Assembly: GCF_963678635.1 (NCBI RefSeq)
Contig: NC_087068.1
Span: 54,964,467-55,028,466, forward strand
Length of the DNA: 64,000 bases
From: Symsagittifera roscoffensis
Taxonomy: Eukaryota > Xenacoelomorpha > Acoela > Convolutidae
Direction of reading: 5' to 3'
Below the pieces are notes generated by a model. That model was not told where the DNA came from. It searched no databases and saw nothing but the letters and a program-made list of their open reading frames with translations. Position 1 is the stretch's first letter; the number at the start of each line of letters is the position of its first letter. The position numbers and the translations under genes were made by a program. Positions 57,701-63,612 of the stretch are shown here, one piece after another.

Positions 57701-59377
57701 GCGTAAGCCTTTAACTTGAACTTCATGTTTTTCGAGGTTAACTGAAAGCGCTTTTATGCACGGTGACAACATTTTGGCAGCATTTATCCCGGCACTTTTG
57801 AAAACGGAAACATAGCGACTAAGAATATTTAGAGTATAAAACACCATTTGAGGACTGTCGTTGCAAAAGTGTTCCAGAATTCCTAGAGTTAACTCGTGAA
57901 TGTTGTAGTCCAGACTTTCGTGAATTGTGGAGTTGCATTGGAACCAAACGTCCAAAATCAGCACGACTTCCAGCGTGAACTTGGGATCTTGCGGGTAAAG
58001 TTTGAAAATCTGTGCCCACTTTTGTAAATTGTTGTAATTTGTAAACTCGTACGCTATTTCTAAGCTTTCGTCGCTCAAGCCTCGCACCGCTCGCAAAACC
58101 GAAGTCAAAACCTGCAGATAATCATAATGCTGAAACTTTTCGGCTAATTTCAACAGCATCAAATCCACATTTTTTGCCATCAAAAATCGTTTAAAAGTTT
58201 TGTCGTAGTTGTAACTCGAACAAATTACAAAAATAGTCTCACACACGCAAACTATAACTTGATAGTTTTCTTGGTAAATTTCCAAAGCCGGTACTAAAAT
58301 GTTCATTTCTTCGGGTTGAAAAAGATAGAAGTTTCTGGGTTTTCGTTCACGGCAAATTTTGTGTTCCAACAAGATTGCCGTTTGTAAACACAAACTCATT
58401 ACTTCACTTGGTAACTTCCCAGAATTTAGAGTCAGAACTACAAGCTCTCTATAGAATGGCAAATTCTCCATATCGCCATTTGATTTGAGCAAAACTTCGC
58501 AAGTAAGTCGAAAAATTGACTTCAGTTGAACTGCGTCATCAAACGTTTCTTGTGGAAAAGAATATATTATAATTTTGGTTGACTGAATAAATTTTAAAGC
58601 CAACGCTACACTTCTTGTACAACTAGGAAAACTGAAAATTGAGTAAAGATAGTTCAAAATTAACAATTTCTGCTCATCAAAGCCGCTGTCAGTTCTCGTT
58701 TCTAACTTTTCCAAGCTGTGTTTTACAACATTAAAGTCAAGATGTTTTTTCAGGGTCAGAATTTTCAGCGCGTGACTAAATATTTCAGGGTCGTTCTTAC
58801 CCAGTTGATGCAAAATAAGATGCTCGTCTGCAATTCTGTACGAAATCTCGTCGCCTCCGGGCTGACTTTGCTGACCGTTTAACAACTTTTCTATGAAATG
58901 AAGACAAAGTTTCAACATATTTCTGCAGTTTTGCGAGGGCGATTCGTAACTTCGGCAAATTTGATATAAGAACTCTAGAACATCGTTTTCAAACATGTAC
59001 TTCAAGTTGTCGGAGCATTCGGCTAGCTTGAAAAGCACTTGCAAAGCTCGTTGGGTCACCAATTTTGGCGACTCTTCGGCAGTCAGAACCTTATATGTGG
59101 TGTGTAAAAGCATGAACTTGTTTTGAAGGTAACACAAACCGTCTCTTTGGTTCAAAATAACAGCAATTAATTCCAGACATTCCAGACATTTGGATGAGTC
59201 ATTATAGCTGCTGAATTTGATGAAGTTTGTCAGAATTGCGTCCAATTTAGCGGGTGTTTGAGACAAGTAGTTGGCGTATTCGGCGTCTAGACGACACTGG
59301 TCGAGGAGTTTTCGGGTATCGTCGGCAAAGGAATCCTCGCGTTCGCGAGTAGTGGTTATGGCTCGTAATCGGTCCAT
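18526..59377 (-). CDS. LRRK2: LRRK-type ROCO protein kinase (LRRK2-like), complete, 16 exons
   Basis: Large cytoplasmic GTPase-kinase of the LRRK family. Exons from 5' to 3' on the minus strand: 53927-59377, 53324-53698, 53214-53246, 52754-52852, 50751-50890, 49948-50138, 49578-49664, 49282-49412, 31846-31971, 31151-31293, 30630-30792, 27665-27815, 26951-27197, 26553-26667, 25692-25910, 18526-18750. Phases agree at every junction; total about 2631 aa against about 2527 in human LRRK2. Order: armadillo-like (about 1-640), ankyrin (about 665-740), LRRs (about 995-1340), ROC with GHSGRGKT (about 1371) and WDFAGQEEF (about 1426), COR, kinase (GSGGFGTVF, VAVK, YRDLKPEN, ADYGIA, APE), then a WD40-type C-terminus. 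The DYG in place of DFG is typical of LRRKs. The armadillo region and YRDLKPEN favour LRRK2 over LRRK1. Catalytic residues are present, so it should be active. Confidence 0.93.
18825..19025 (+). repeat. Gypsy 5' LTR
   Basis: Begins TGTTGTGATTATGCATTG, ends ...TTTGCACA. Contains a perfect hairpin CGAAGTCC-AGT-GGACTTCG at 18901-18919, kept in the 3' LTR. Confidence 0.8.
19034..19975 (+). pseudogene. Gypsy gag remnant
   Basis: Starts MAQLSTDLNLLGIPAFWP. It ends in a CCHC-type double zinc knuckle (CMKCGNTFTKGH, then CNICNFKGHF). At least two frame changes between 19340 and 19650 and a stop right after the second knuckle. Confidence 0.75.
20150..20570 (+). pseudogene. Gypsy aspartic protease remnant
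   Basis: FPVDSASPVSFL carries the D-S-A protease signature with the usual spacing. The frame shifts near 20390-20410. Confidence 0.6.
20590..21900 (+). pseudogene. Gypsy reverse transcriptase / RNase H remnant
   Basis: VITRKKDGRIKLALDSK, then CYIDDILIA (YIDD catalytic motif) at about 21175-21200, WLGFKIYQPG and RNase H start LKTDASDSGLG. Broken by several frameshifts and stops (near 20920, 21500, 21700, 21840). Confidence 0.8.
22270..23380 (+). pseudogene. Gypsy integrase remnant
   Basis: HHCC zinc-binding region (LLHETHPGQFGMKSL, then CIQC), core LDLDFAGPL and NGVVERL. The second acidic position reads RAEHGS where DxGS is usual. Frame broken near 23000. Confidence 0.75.
23390..24535 (+). 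pseudogene. Gypsy pol C-terminus and Ser/Thr-rich tail remnant
   Basis: Open segments 23394-23711, 24086-24301 and 24298-24531. SSRSRKNPGLPKFYGERRF resembles the basic end of Gypsy integrases. The following Ser/Thr-rich stretch is unrecognised. No envelope-like signal or membrane segment seen. Confidence 0.4.
24963..25155 (+). repeat. Gypsy 3' LTR
   Basis: Direct repeat of 18825-19025 with substitutions and small gaps; the hairpin is conserved at 25031-25049. Confidence 0.8.
25156..25691. other. Rest of last LRRK intron; nothing recognised
   Basis: AT-rich, with a G-rich run near 25512-25590. Confidence 0.6.
25692..25910 (-). CDS. LRRK2: LRRK exon 15: WD40 blades
   Basis: 73 codons, phase 0 to 0. 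TYIWISGTSCLQLV and HTLWVSLKSGHVVVLNL, the latter aligning with the ALWIGTGGGHILLLDL-type strand of LRRK2. Donor gacaag|gtttga; reading on would stop at once, so a further exon is needed. The acceptor region is tandemly triplicated (82-bp unit). Confidence 0.88.
25893..26090 (-). repeat. 82-bp tandem repeat over the LRRK exon 15 acceptor
   Basis: GATCCAGATATAGGTCTGGG recurs at 25896, 25978 and 26060. The unit contains the exon 15 acceptor and about the first 25 bp of that exon, so three acceptor copies lie in a row. The last two units are nearly identical, which implies recent expansion. Confidence 0.9.
26553..26667 (-). CDS. LRRK2: LRRK exon 14: WD40 blade
   Basis: FGREIFCSTF and HGDHVVLSRIRNPVLE, corresponding to the VVEVWD-containing blade of LRRK2. 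Acceptor cgtttgtag, donor ttagag|gtcagt. Confidence 0.85.
26951..27197 (-). CDS. LRRK2: LRRK exon 13: WD40 blades
   Basis: Acceptor aattgtcag, donor aacag|gtcagt. VDFTSYQNEMFIFKM, LLWLSCGSQLMYYEVF and other beta-propeller strand pairs. Confidence 0.87.
27665..27815 (-). CDS. LRRK2: LRRK exon 12: WD40 blade
   Basis: GSLYKMNLQSNNDF, then VIMLGLASGTLV. The end lies inside a (gt)n run; only the third GT gives the phase 1 required by exon 13. Confidence 0.78.
27978..28989. mobile_element. TIR element, CCCGCACT family, copy 2
   Basis: Left CCCGCACTGAAGTTTCATGG and right (reverse complement) CCCGCACCGAAGATTCATGA, followed on both sides by AATAATCGATT. The interior is rich in the palindrome AATCGATT and is interrupted by a G-rich insertion. 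It lies in LRRK intron 11. Confidence 0.75.
28407..28645 (+). repeat. G-run array (TACGTT plus G tracts)
   Basis: After (ag)n come about fifteen tracts of 4-9 G with TACGTT or TGAATTCGTT spacers. C-rich on the LRRK sense strand. Polymerase slippage or assembly error in tract length is likely. Confidence 0.85.
29000..29260. repeat. AATCGATTT-rich fragment
   Basis: Several TTTAAATCGATTT words and a TAGTGTGG end suggest a decayed CCCGCACT-family copy. Confidence 0.4.
29518..29825 (+). mobile_element. hAT-like MITE, copy 7, clean ends
   Basis: CAGGGGCGG ... CCGCCCCTG, flanked by ataacgac (29510-29517) and gtaacgac (29826-29833), a target duplication with 7 of 8 matches. Internal deletion relative to the longest copies. 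Confidence 0.8.
30133..30535 (+). mobile_element. hAT-like MITE, copy 8
   Basis: CAGGGGCAAAT ... CATCCGCTACTG; flanks gttttagt and gtttcagc match at 6 of 8 positions. The internal GGTCGACCAAATTGATTTTC core is present. About 95 bp from LRRK exon 11. Confidence 0.65.
30630..30792 (-). CDS. LRRK2: LRRK exon 11: WD40 blades
   Basis: ILIGTGSDKETKSHVISIEY matches the position of the IWLGCG block of LRRK2. EIMCLKIVSDEEILIGTLQ is the next blade edge. Acceptor caaaatcag, donor ttgcag|gtaaga. Confidence 0.87.
31151..31293 (-). CDS. LRRK2: LRRK exon 10: kinase tail to WD40
   Basis: SADLVQVIQAYDFQLMRRVK corresponds to the end of the LRRK kinase. VVNCISAI begins the first blade. Acceptor ttcttgtag, donor ctgag|gttaac. 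Confidence 0.88.
31846..31971 (-). CDS. LRRK2: LRRK exon 9: kinase C-lobe end
   Basis: 42 codons, acceptor ttgttttcag. FPSISERGAAPWPDIESLI and CTDPKEDERPR fit kinase subdomains X-XI. No GT donor exists in frame; CGG|GCACGA is the only phase-compatible G-starting donor and joins RPR to SADLVQVI, the expected RPTSAQV-like junction. Confidence 0.9.
32323..33386. repeat. 1.07-kb duplicated unit, copy A, with CCCGGGTTG TIR element
   Basis: Starts GTTAAGTTTATTGTGGGCGT. From 32493 to 33386 it is a TIR element: CCCGGGTTGACC plus AAAATGCTTATCATA at the left, the reverse complement of TATGATAAGCATTTTTGAGC and CAACCCGGG at the right. No coding capacity. Confidence 0.8.
33716..33778. repeat. Perfect 25-bp inverted repeat, 13-nt loop
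   Basis: Left arm starts GTTCAAGTGGGTCTTACTGC, and 33754-33778 is its exact reverse complement; loop ctattggaaaagc. It lies between the two 1.07-kb copies. Confidence 0.9.
33849..34926. repeat. 1.07-kb duplicated unit, copy B
   Basis: Direct repeat of copy A from GTTAAGTTTATTGTGGGCGT through the right end GGTCAACCAGGG, with substitutions and small gaps. It includes the 170 bp left of the TIR, so this is a segmental duplication and not two independent insertions. Confidence 0.8.
35066..35999. mobile_element. TIR element, CCCGCATCC family
   Basis: Left CCCGCATCCAGTTCAAG and right (reverse complement) CCCACATCCAAGTTAAG. The interior is full of AATCGATTAT, AATCAATTAT and similar self-complementary words. 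Related in design to the CCCGCACT elements. Confidence 0.65.
36000..38243. other. Intronic stretch, little recognised
   Basis: AT-rich. The only protein-like trace is on the minus strand near 37687-37763 (AKELAMRLLDKVASR before a GT donor), which does not fit the LRRK phase. Repeated TGTCTGAAT words at 37310-37450. Confidence 0.4.
38244..38709 (+). repeat. BEL/Pao 5' LTR
   Basis: TGTTGCAGCGCAAATATAAA ... TTAGAGCGAGCA. Carries a tRNA-like block (38311-38393) and a conserved inverted repeat around CCTTGATTAAGG. Confidence 0.92.
38311..38393 (+). ncRNA. tRNA-like block with Pol III A and B boxes inside LTR
   Basis: TGGCCGAGTGG at 38318-38328 fits the A-box consensus, and GGTTCGAGTCC at 38375-38385 fits the B box exactly, 57 bp apart as in long-variable-arm tRNAs (Leu/Ser). 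If read as a tRNA it would start GCGCCGT. By hand only about 3 of 7 acceptor and 3 of 5 T-stem pairs form, so it is tRNA-like and not a tRNA gene. Same block at 47845-47927. Confidence 0.6.
38715..38732 (+). promoter_or_regulatory. Primer-binding site
   Basis: TGGCGCCCCACAAGGGAC starts five bases after the LTR. TGGCGCC resembles Lys-type tRNA primer sites of other LTR elements. Confidence 0.65.
39050..39615 (+). repeat. 21-bp minisatellite with 84-bp higher-order unit
   Basis: About 27 units of the GCGGATTGCAGAGTGTCTGT type. Four unit variants recur in fixed order, giving an 84-bp higher-order repeat about six times. Because 21 is divisible by 3 and the unit lacks stops in several frames, long open frames appear on both strands. 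Confidence 0.95.
40071..40391 (+). repeat. Diverged direct repeat (two copies about 120 bp, 201 bp apart)
   Basis: GTTAAGTGGTC...GTTAAGTTGA.TT.TTTC-ATCCTCAGGTTT and GTGTGTTGTTGGA recur at 40071-40191 and 40272-40391, just before the extra ORF. Each contains TTTCATCCTCAG, a possible splice acceptor. Confidence 0.75.
40432..41076 (+). CDS. Extra ORF before gag in BEL/Pao (unknown; weak SGNH-like resemblance)
   Basis: 214 codons, intact. I chose the Met at 40432 (MVFILGASSLDHALRK); the frame is open from 40339, but that part lies in the direct repeat. Visible features: ILGASSL near the start, PGLSLN, then DLVIWHDAINNSISRH, ICAIVYCRRNGT, and a strongly basic C-terminal 50 residues (KTRKKRNRLPLKARKAIRNR). 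The spaced G-x-S, G and H-D/N-N blocks recall SGNH-type hydrolases, which occur in some non-LTR elements, but I cannot confirm this. It precedes gag by 93 bp and is the only intact frame in the element's 5' part. Confidence 0.6.
   Translation: MVFILGASSLDHALRKLSAPSQKRVKDTCFTKPGLSLNFNPRDSQKTIQYYLHHYLSHRNDLVIWHDAINNSISRHRSNNNRKLSSEQLVNLLLRYRTNICAIVYCRRNGTEDIEESLGSTGILVLNVVKDFISERKAKDQVLIEKYKELHQPPTLELKTLLLLRRYSANLNILKTRKKRNRLPLKARKAIRNRLQVEALRRQVTPSCKLMFIY
41170..42285 (+). pseudogene. BEL/Pao gag N-terminal part
   Basis: Starts MDEKFQSKIRKLFETRLNLE; coiled-coil rich, with a Ser-rich centre and the charged helix KRRHEELERQYQVSLRLKEQ. The true frame shifts before the end (overlap with the next segment at 42174-42285). 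Confidence 0.75.
42174..42842 (+). pseudogene. BEL/Pao gag, Pro/Ser/Thr-rich middle part
   Basis: Continues gag in another frame: low-complexity Pro/Ser/Val/Asn-rich linker, ending at TAA (42840-42842). The frame continues directly after that stop into the capsid-like region. Confidence 0.7.
42843..44789 (+). pseudogene. BEL/Pao capsid-like domain, zinc knuckles, protease, RT start
   Basis: LAQFDGNPLNWHEWFGQFK is the DUF1759-type gag domain. Two knuckles follow (CVLCKGSHALWNC; CFACLNGNHSFRQC), then a retropepsin-like CDSASTHSWVSSSLVNRLGL and the lead-in to RT (LPIGWVLSGPLP). It ends early at a frameshift caused by a repeated CGTTCCGATCGCG (44738-44772). Confidence 0.88.
44810..47251 (+). pseudogene. 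BEL/Pao reverse transcriptase, RNase H, integrase
   Basis: 813 codons. VRRVLNGASKF, then EKFYMDDYLDS (YMDD active site), RNase H (FGDSSQDVFCA; MWTDSTTVLQWLNS), HHCC zinc region (HHKHFHQGLDY; CVTCRKRK) and integrase core (TGVDYFGPLYV; WSDNGTNFVGAEKE). The frame breaks at about 47210, before the integrase Glu region. Confidence 0.93.
47248..47796 (+). pseudogene. BEL/Pao integrase C-terminus
   Basis: KRVLYDILGSRRVTEEAL, ALTPNHFLLG and GDLVWVIEPDSPRGYYPLAR are the conserved BEL integrase tail. The stop (ending 47796) lies 19 bp inside the 3' LTR, as in the second copy. Confidence 0.9.
47766..47777 (+). promoter_or_regulatory. Polypurine tract
   Basis: AGGGGGGGAGGA immediately before the 3' LTR, the plus-strand priming site. 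Confidence 0.75.
47778..48243 (+). repeat. BEL/Pao 3' LTR
   Basis: Same length and boundaries as the 5' LTR; A box at 47852-47862 and B box at 47909-47919 intact. Confidence 0.92.
48244..49281. other. Rest of LRRK intron 8; nothing recognised
   Basis: AT-rich; small open frames look random. Confidence 0.6.
49282..49412 (-). CDS. LRRK2: LRRK exon 8: APE motif and C-lobe
   Basis: GYKAPEQIKGRYSIQSDIYA has the APE and D.Y.FG blocks. Donor gaccag|gtatgc opens the 17.3-kb intron 8. Confidence 0.96.
49578..49664 (-). CDS. LRRK2: LRRK exon 7: DYG motif
   Basis: AKINAKIADYGIACHVG carries the metal-binding DYG motif characteristic of LRRK kinases, and SSSVGTIG begins the activation segment. Phase 1 to 1. 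Confidence 0.96.
49948..50138 (-). CDS. LRRK2: LRRK exon 6: hinge and catalytic loop
   Basis: ALVLELAPHGSL is the hinge; IIYRDLKPENILIF is the catalytic loop, with Tyr in place of His of HRD as in human LRRK2. Phase 2 to 1. Confidence 0.96.
50190..50361 (-). mobile_element. hAT-like MITE, copy 9 (reverse, truncated)
   Basis: Ends ...CTCGAAAAAATCCTAGATCC and GCCCCTG at 50361, with GGAGAGCTCAGAAAATGATT and GGTCGACC. Only about the first half of the element is present. Confidence 0.65.
50751..50890 (-). CDS. LRRK2: LRRK exon 5: kinase alpha-C helix
   Basis: Acceptor atgtgttag, donor cagac|gtgaga, phase 0 to 2. LRKELKVMTRLRHPSIL contains the alpha-C glutamate and the L.HP.I pattern of kinase subdomains III-IV. 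Confidence 0.93.
51205..52646. mobile_element. TIR element, ATTACGAGGC family, copy 2
   Basis: ATTACGAGGCCAAACTGTGC at both ends in inverted orientation, a perfect 20-bp TIR. The interior has GCGGAATCC/GCGGAATCCAC words and tandem-like blocks of GGGATTTCATCAATCCCAA and GACCTAATTTGGCGATATGC. 1.44 kb, no transposase seen. In LRRK intron 4. Confidence 0.8.
52754..52852 (-). CDS. LRRK2: LRRK exon 4: kinase glycine loop and VAVK
   Basis: 33 codons, acceptor gtttctag, donor gtgaag|gtgtgt. GSGGFGTVFR is the glycine-rich loop and VAVK holds the ATP-binding lysine. Confidence 0.95.
52871..53193 (-). mobile_element. hAT-like MITE, copy 10, filling LRRK intron 3
   Basis: CAGTAGCGGATTTTGAC ... GATCCTCTCCTG in reverse orientation with TTTCCAAAAAGCGCC and GGACCGCTCGGAAAATAAA landmarks. 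It makes up 323 of the 361 bp of the intron. Confidence 0.65.
53214..53246 (-). CDS. LRRK2: LRRK exon 3: 33-nt microexon
   Basis: Acceptor tttttgtag, donor aat|gtaaca; encodes GYMMDFETISN in phase 0, linking the COR end to the kinase lead-in (QLDHADTKVSRLG). Supported by both splice motifs and by phase, not by a motif. Confidence 0.65.
53324..53698 (-). CDS. LRRK2: LRRK exon 2: COR domain, second half
   Basis: 125 codons, acceptor ttgctatag, donor cattgac|gtgagc. Starts GEERTNIVITVPMTVPGRQI and contains a CPIC motif. Position between ROC/COR and kinase indicates COR-B. Confidence 0.88.
53927..59377 (-). CDS. LRRK2: LRRK exon 1: armadillo, ankyrin, LRR, ROC GTPase, COR start
   Basis: One 5451-bp exon, 1817 codons, from ATG (MDRLRAITTT) to aaaaag|gtgtga. 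Residues about 1-640 are helical and armadillo-like. About 680-720 contain ankyrin-like ALVLLGADVN and LLQNGAT. From about 997 there are about 13 LRRs (for example LNLSSNHLIGLPK). ROC has the P-loop GHSGRGKT, switch WDFAGQEEF and GTHVDL as the base-specificity motif. The COR domain follows. There is no internal stop. Such a long uninterrupted 5' half next to 15 short exons suggests loss of ancestral introns. Confidence 0.95.
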
Positions 59378-60733
59378 ATTTGCTTTGCTTGCTTGATGTT
59401 AAGCACCCGTTGAAAAAAATTACTTGATCAAATTTCAGGCAATCGGTTTGCTATAAAAACTTGAAAGTCATAAGATAATTTAAACTAATGTATAGATTTG
59501 AAAGAATATGGCAAAAAGTTGATTCGAATATTGCACTTTGGCAATCTTTCGCAAGAGTAAATTCCTGGTCAGGGTAGATCCAATGTGAGATCCAGCTTGA
59601 CATCATGTCATCATTTTGGGTTACGATTTGTTGTTTAATACGATATTGAAGAATTTGAATTAAGAAATAACAACAATGTGTGAATGACGATGTTTGGAAT
59701 TTGGTTGAATATTGACCAATGACTTAGATCTTGATCTGAACCGAACCCTCCCCTAATATTTATGATCCCTATCAAGTATTTGACTATGACGATGACCTTT
59801 ATCAAGTCATGCTTTCAGAAACTCTGTGGTAAAAATCATTTTTTATTAATTTTCTTATCAGATTTATATTTTTTATATGTATATATAAATCTGAACCAAA
59901 AATAAATATAAAAAAATGTGCTCAAAAATTTTCAAATAAATATACCCAGCAGTAACATATTATGCTTTGCTATGCTAATTTTTTTCTGCCGGAGGATTTG
60001 AAAAAAAGATTTTAGCATATAATAACGGCCACTCAATTAAAAATATTGAAAGCATTTTTTTTGCATCTATTTGTATTAAAAAAGTTGATTGGAATAATTT
60101 TTGGCTCAAATATTCAGGCCTTTTTGATGCTCTTTCAGTATTTATTTAGATTTTTGGATTCCAAAATTCATCAAGTTTTCTTAATATCAAAAAAATGCTT
60201 AGAATTTTTCTTTTTATCAGACTAAAAGGTAATTTAATGAGACTCCTAATTTGATTCTCCTAATTTAATCATAAGACAAATTATATTTTGACTTTAAAAA
60301 CTGCATTATTTTTTGAATTAGTTTCCGCCGCTTTTAACTAAACAAAATTGAAAAAAGTAAGAGTTGAAAATAAACTTTATGAAACTTTTAAAACTTAACT
60401 TGCTATTGCAACCATTTTCACAAAAAAAATCGACGAAAAATTTTCTTTCAATTTTTACAAATCAGTTTTGAAAATCCAAAACAAGTAAATTTCCAGAAAA
60501 CAAGCGTTACTTGCTCGAAATGAACAAAATCTAAAAAAAATTCATACCAATTTTTCTCAACACTTGGACATTTTCTGAAGATTTTTCATTGTCGTTCGAT
60601 TTACAACTTGGTCTTTAATATGATACATCACATTACTTGTGGTACCTGATTTTGTTTGAAAAAAAACTAAAATACACAGGAATACAGAGTTAATCCCATT
60701 TTCAATAGTCGGAACAATAAAAGTACTGAAAGT
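59378..60733. other. LRRK upstream region; no gene seen
   Basis: AT-rich 1.36 kb between the LRRK start codon and the BEL/Pao LTR. It should hold the LRRK 5' UTR and promoter, but I recognise no specific element. Confidence 0.5.
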
Positions 60734-61222
60734 GTGCGCCTCAATCTCCACGGATTGTAAAAATATCGGGTTTCAACAATTTAATTCGAGCACTTTATCG
60801 GCAAATATCTCGGTAACAATAATACTCAATTTATCGGTAAGAATGATATTTTTACCAAACTTTTGTATTGTTAACATCGGTCACATCGGCACAAAAAACT
60901 CCATAACTCAAAGCAAGCTGCAAAAATGGCCAGTATTTGTCCTTGAGACAAATTGCTCTTTTTAAAGGTCAGCCTTAATCAAGGCTGAACCAAATTAGAG
61001 CGAAAAGACGGTTAAAATCGGTTTTGGGGGGGACCGAACCTGGTTACGGAGCATCCCATCAGGTTCGGTGCACATTCGAGTTCTAGAAAGGAAATGACCT
61101 AGTCGGGATTCGAACCGGCGCCGAACCCGCCGGGACGCACCATGTATACGCTTGGCTACTGTCCCTGTATGCATTTACATTTATATGCATTTGTACTATT
61201 GTTTTATATTTGCGCTGCAACA
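60734..61222 (-). repeat. BEL/Pao copy 2, 3' LTR
   Basis: 489 bp from TGTTGCAGCGCAAATATAAA to GATTGAGGCGCACA. The first 38 bp and the GGTTCAGCCTTGATTAAGG / GAGCAATTTGTCTCAAGGAC block match the other LTR; the region between and much of the 3' third do not. Confidence 0.8.
61095..61165 (-). ncRNA. Second, different tRNA-like block in LTR
   Basis: Minus strand: TAGCCAAGCGT (61158-61148) is one base from the A-box consensus and GGTTCGAATCC (61116-61106) fits the B box exactly, 42 bp apart. Read as a tRNA it starts GGGACAG; about 4 of 7 acceptor and 3 of 5 T-stem pairs form. Sequence differs from the block in the first copy. Confidence 0.55.
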
Positions 61223-63609
61223 TCCTCCACCCCTAAACAAGGAAGAACGGGAGCGAGCTTTACGGTCGGGCGGGTCAGTTCGCTTGTAACGGTCTTTATG
61301 TCGGCGGATCGCGCGCATCCGTCTTTGCCGTAGTGTAGTTTAGCAATACGGGCGAGTGGGTAATGCCCACGTGGGCTGTCGGGTTCGACTACCCAAACCA
61401 AGTCGCCGGTTTTCAGTGTGACATCCGAATCATTATGCCACTTTGCTCTCTTGTTGAGAGATGGTACATATTCACGCAGCCAGCGTGACCAAACTGCGTT
61501 AGCGTACGATTGTGCTCCGGCGTAACGCTTTTTATGATCAAAGTTATCTTCGAAACTTAACGACGGGAAGCTAGCTGCGCTGTGACCGAGAATGAAGTGA
61601 TTCGGGGTGAGTGCCTCTAGGTCGTGCGGATCGGAACTGACCGGAGTGATCGGTCTTGCGTTAAGTAATTGTTCAACTAGGCAGAGCGTTGTTCCTAGAA
61701 CTTCCTCAGTTAATCTCCTGCTGCCTAATATGTCGTACAACACTCGCTTAACACTTCTAACTAGCCGCTCCCAGGCGCCACCGTGATGAGGGGCACTGGG
61801 CGGGTTAAACTTCCACCTAACGCCTTTGTGGACGAAAACGGCCGGGGTGACTTTGTTCCAATTTTGGACACAGGATAGGAGCTCCTTTTGGGCACCAACA
61901 AAATTCGTGCCATTGTCAGAAAGAATGGTTTTGGGGGTACCTCGCCTTGCAATAAATCGCTCTACGCCCATGCACCAGGAACTAGTATCGAGAGATGGAA
62001 CCAACTCGATGTGAACTGCTCGAGTCGTGAGGCAGGTAAATAGGAAACCCCATCTCTTTTCGGTACTTCGGCGTATTGGCACTTGAAACGGGCCAAAGTA
62101 ATCAACACCTGTGTTGGAGAAAGGAGGCTGCTTGTAACCCAGTCTTTCAATCGGTAGGTCAGACATAATGGGCACAACTGTTTTTGCTTTGCGCTTACGG
62201 CATGTTATGCAAGTATTTGCGATGTTCCCAAGTAACCAGCGCAACTTCAGAACAATGTATTTCAACTGAACTACAGCACGCATGTAATCCAACCCCTGAT
62301 GTGCATGTTGAAAGTGCATATGCCTAATCAACATATGAGCATCCAGTATTATTGGATGTTTGCTATCAAAGTCGGTATCAACAAGACGGCTGATACGTCC
62401 AGTTGAACGCAGGATGCCAGCTGGGCCGATGAACGGAGAATATTTAGCAATCCGACTTTTCTTTGTTATCAGTTTATCGGACTGAAGTATTTTCACTTCG
62501 GCAGGAAATGATTCGGACTGAGCGAGATAAATGAGCTTCTGCTCGGCAACATCTAACTCGGACGGGTCGGTTATTTCCAGCGTTTTTGTACGGAAGTGTT
62601 TATGCGATGGTAGCACACGAAGCATAAATGCTAAAACACGTTTGTACTTTACAATTGAGCTGAATTTATCCCAATTTTCAAACAGACGGATCGACGGCGC
62701 TTTCTCAGATGAAGCATCAACAACAAACGTAGATGCAGTCTCAAGGCATGTATCAATGTCACAGAGTGGGCCTTTTAATTGGATCTTTTTGATGACATCA
62801 GTGTTCGGCTTGAATGGCCAATCACATGTCCTCAATATACTAGGGCCTCTAACCCAGCTGCTATCCTTGAGGGCTTCCGAAGAAATCCCTCGTGTGCCGG
62901 TATCAGCTGGGTTATCACCACTGAGTACATGATTCCATTGATCAATGGTGGTGGACTCCAAGATTTCACCAGTGCGGTTTCCAACAAACACAGGAAATTT
63001 GTTGCACGAGTTAAGCCACTGGAGAACGGTGGTAGAATCAGTCCACATGAATACATTGCTTACTTTGAAAGTAAGCGCTTTCAAAATCTCTTCTTTGAGT
63101 CGAGTCGCAAGCAGAGCAGCCTGAAGCTCTAACTTGGGAATGGAGAGCATCTTCATAGGCGCTACACGGGCTTTCCCAAATGCAAAAGCTAACTCGGTCT
63201 TTTGCGATTTAGCAAGTCGGGCTCGGAGAAACGATACGGCGCAAAAAACGTCCTGCGAACTATCACCGAACGTGTGAAGTTCACAGCGGTCGAACGGTTC
63301 GGTAAAGTAGCTACGAGGTATCGTCAGAGTACCTAATAGTGGAAGTCCTGAGTGCCAATCTAGAAATTGTTGTTTAATTTCCTCTGGGAGATCATCATCC
63401 CACTTTTGACCACTGATTCTCCATATGTCTTTTAGTAAAAGGCGCGCTTTCACAGTATATGGAGCTACCAGTCCTATTGGATCAAAAACTGAGGAAACAA
63501 AACTCAACACGGTGCGTTGAGTAATTGCTATATCTAGTGGTCGATCAACACCTCTACTTACTACTAGGGTATCTTTTACATGATCCCACCTGAGACCAAG
63601 AACATGCAA
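61204..63609 (-). pseudogene. BEL/Pao copy 2: RT end, RNase H, integrase
   Basis: Same frame as the RT fragment, 801 codons. HVLGLRWDHVKD, FGDSSQDVFCA, MWTDSTTVLQWLNS, HHCC (HFQHAHQGLDY; CITCRKRK), TGVDYFGPFQV, LSDNGTNFVGAQKE, and PPSAPHHGGAWERLV with the catalytic Glu. Stop lies 19 bp inside the LTR. Confidence 0.93.
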
Positions 63610-63612
63610 CGA

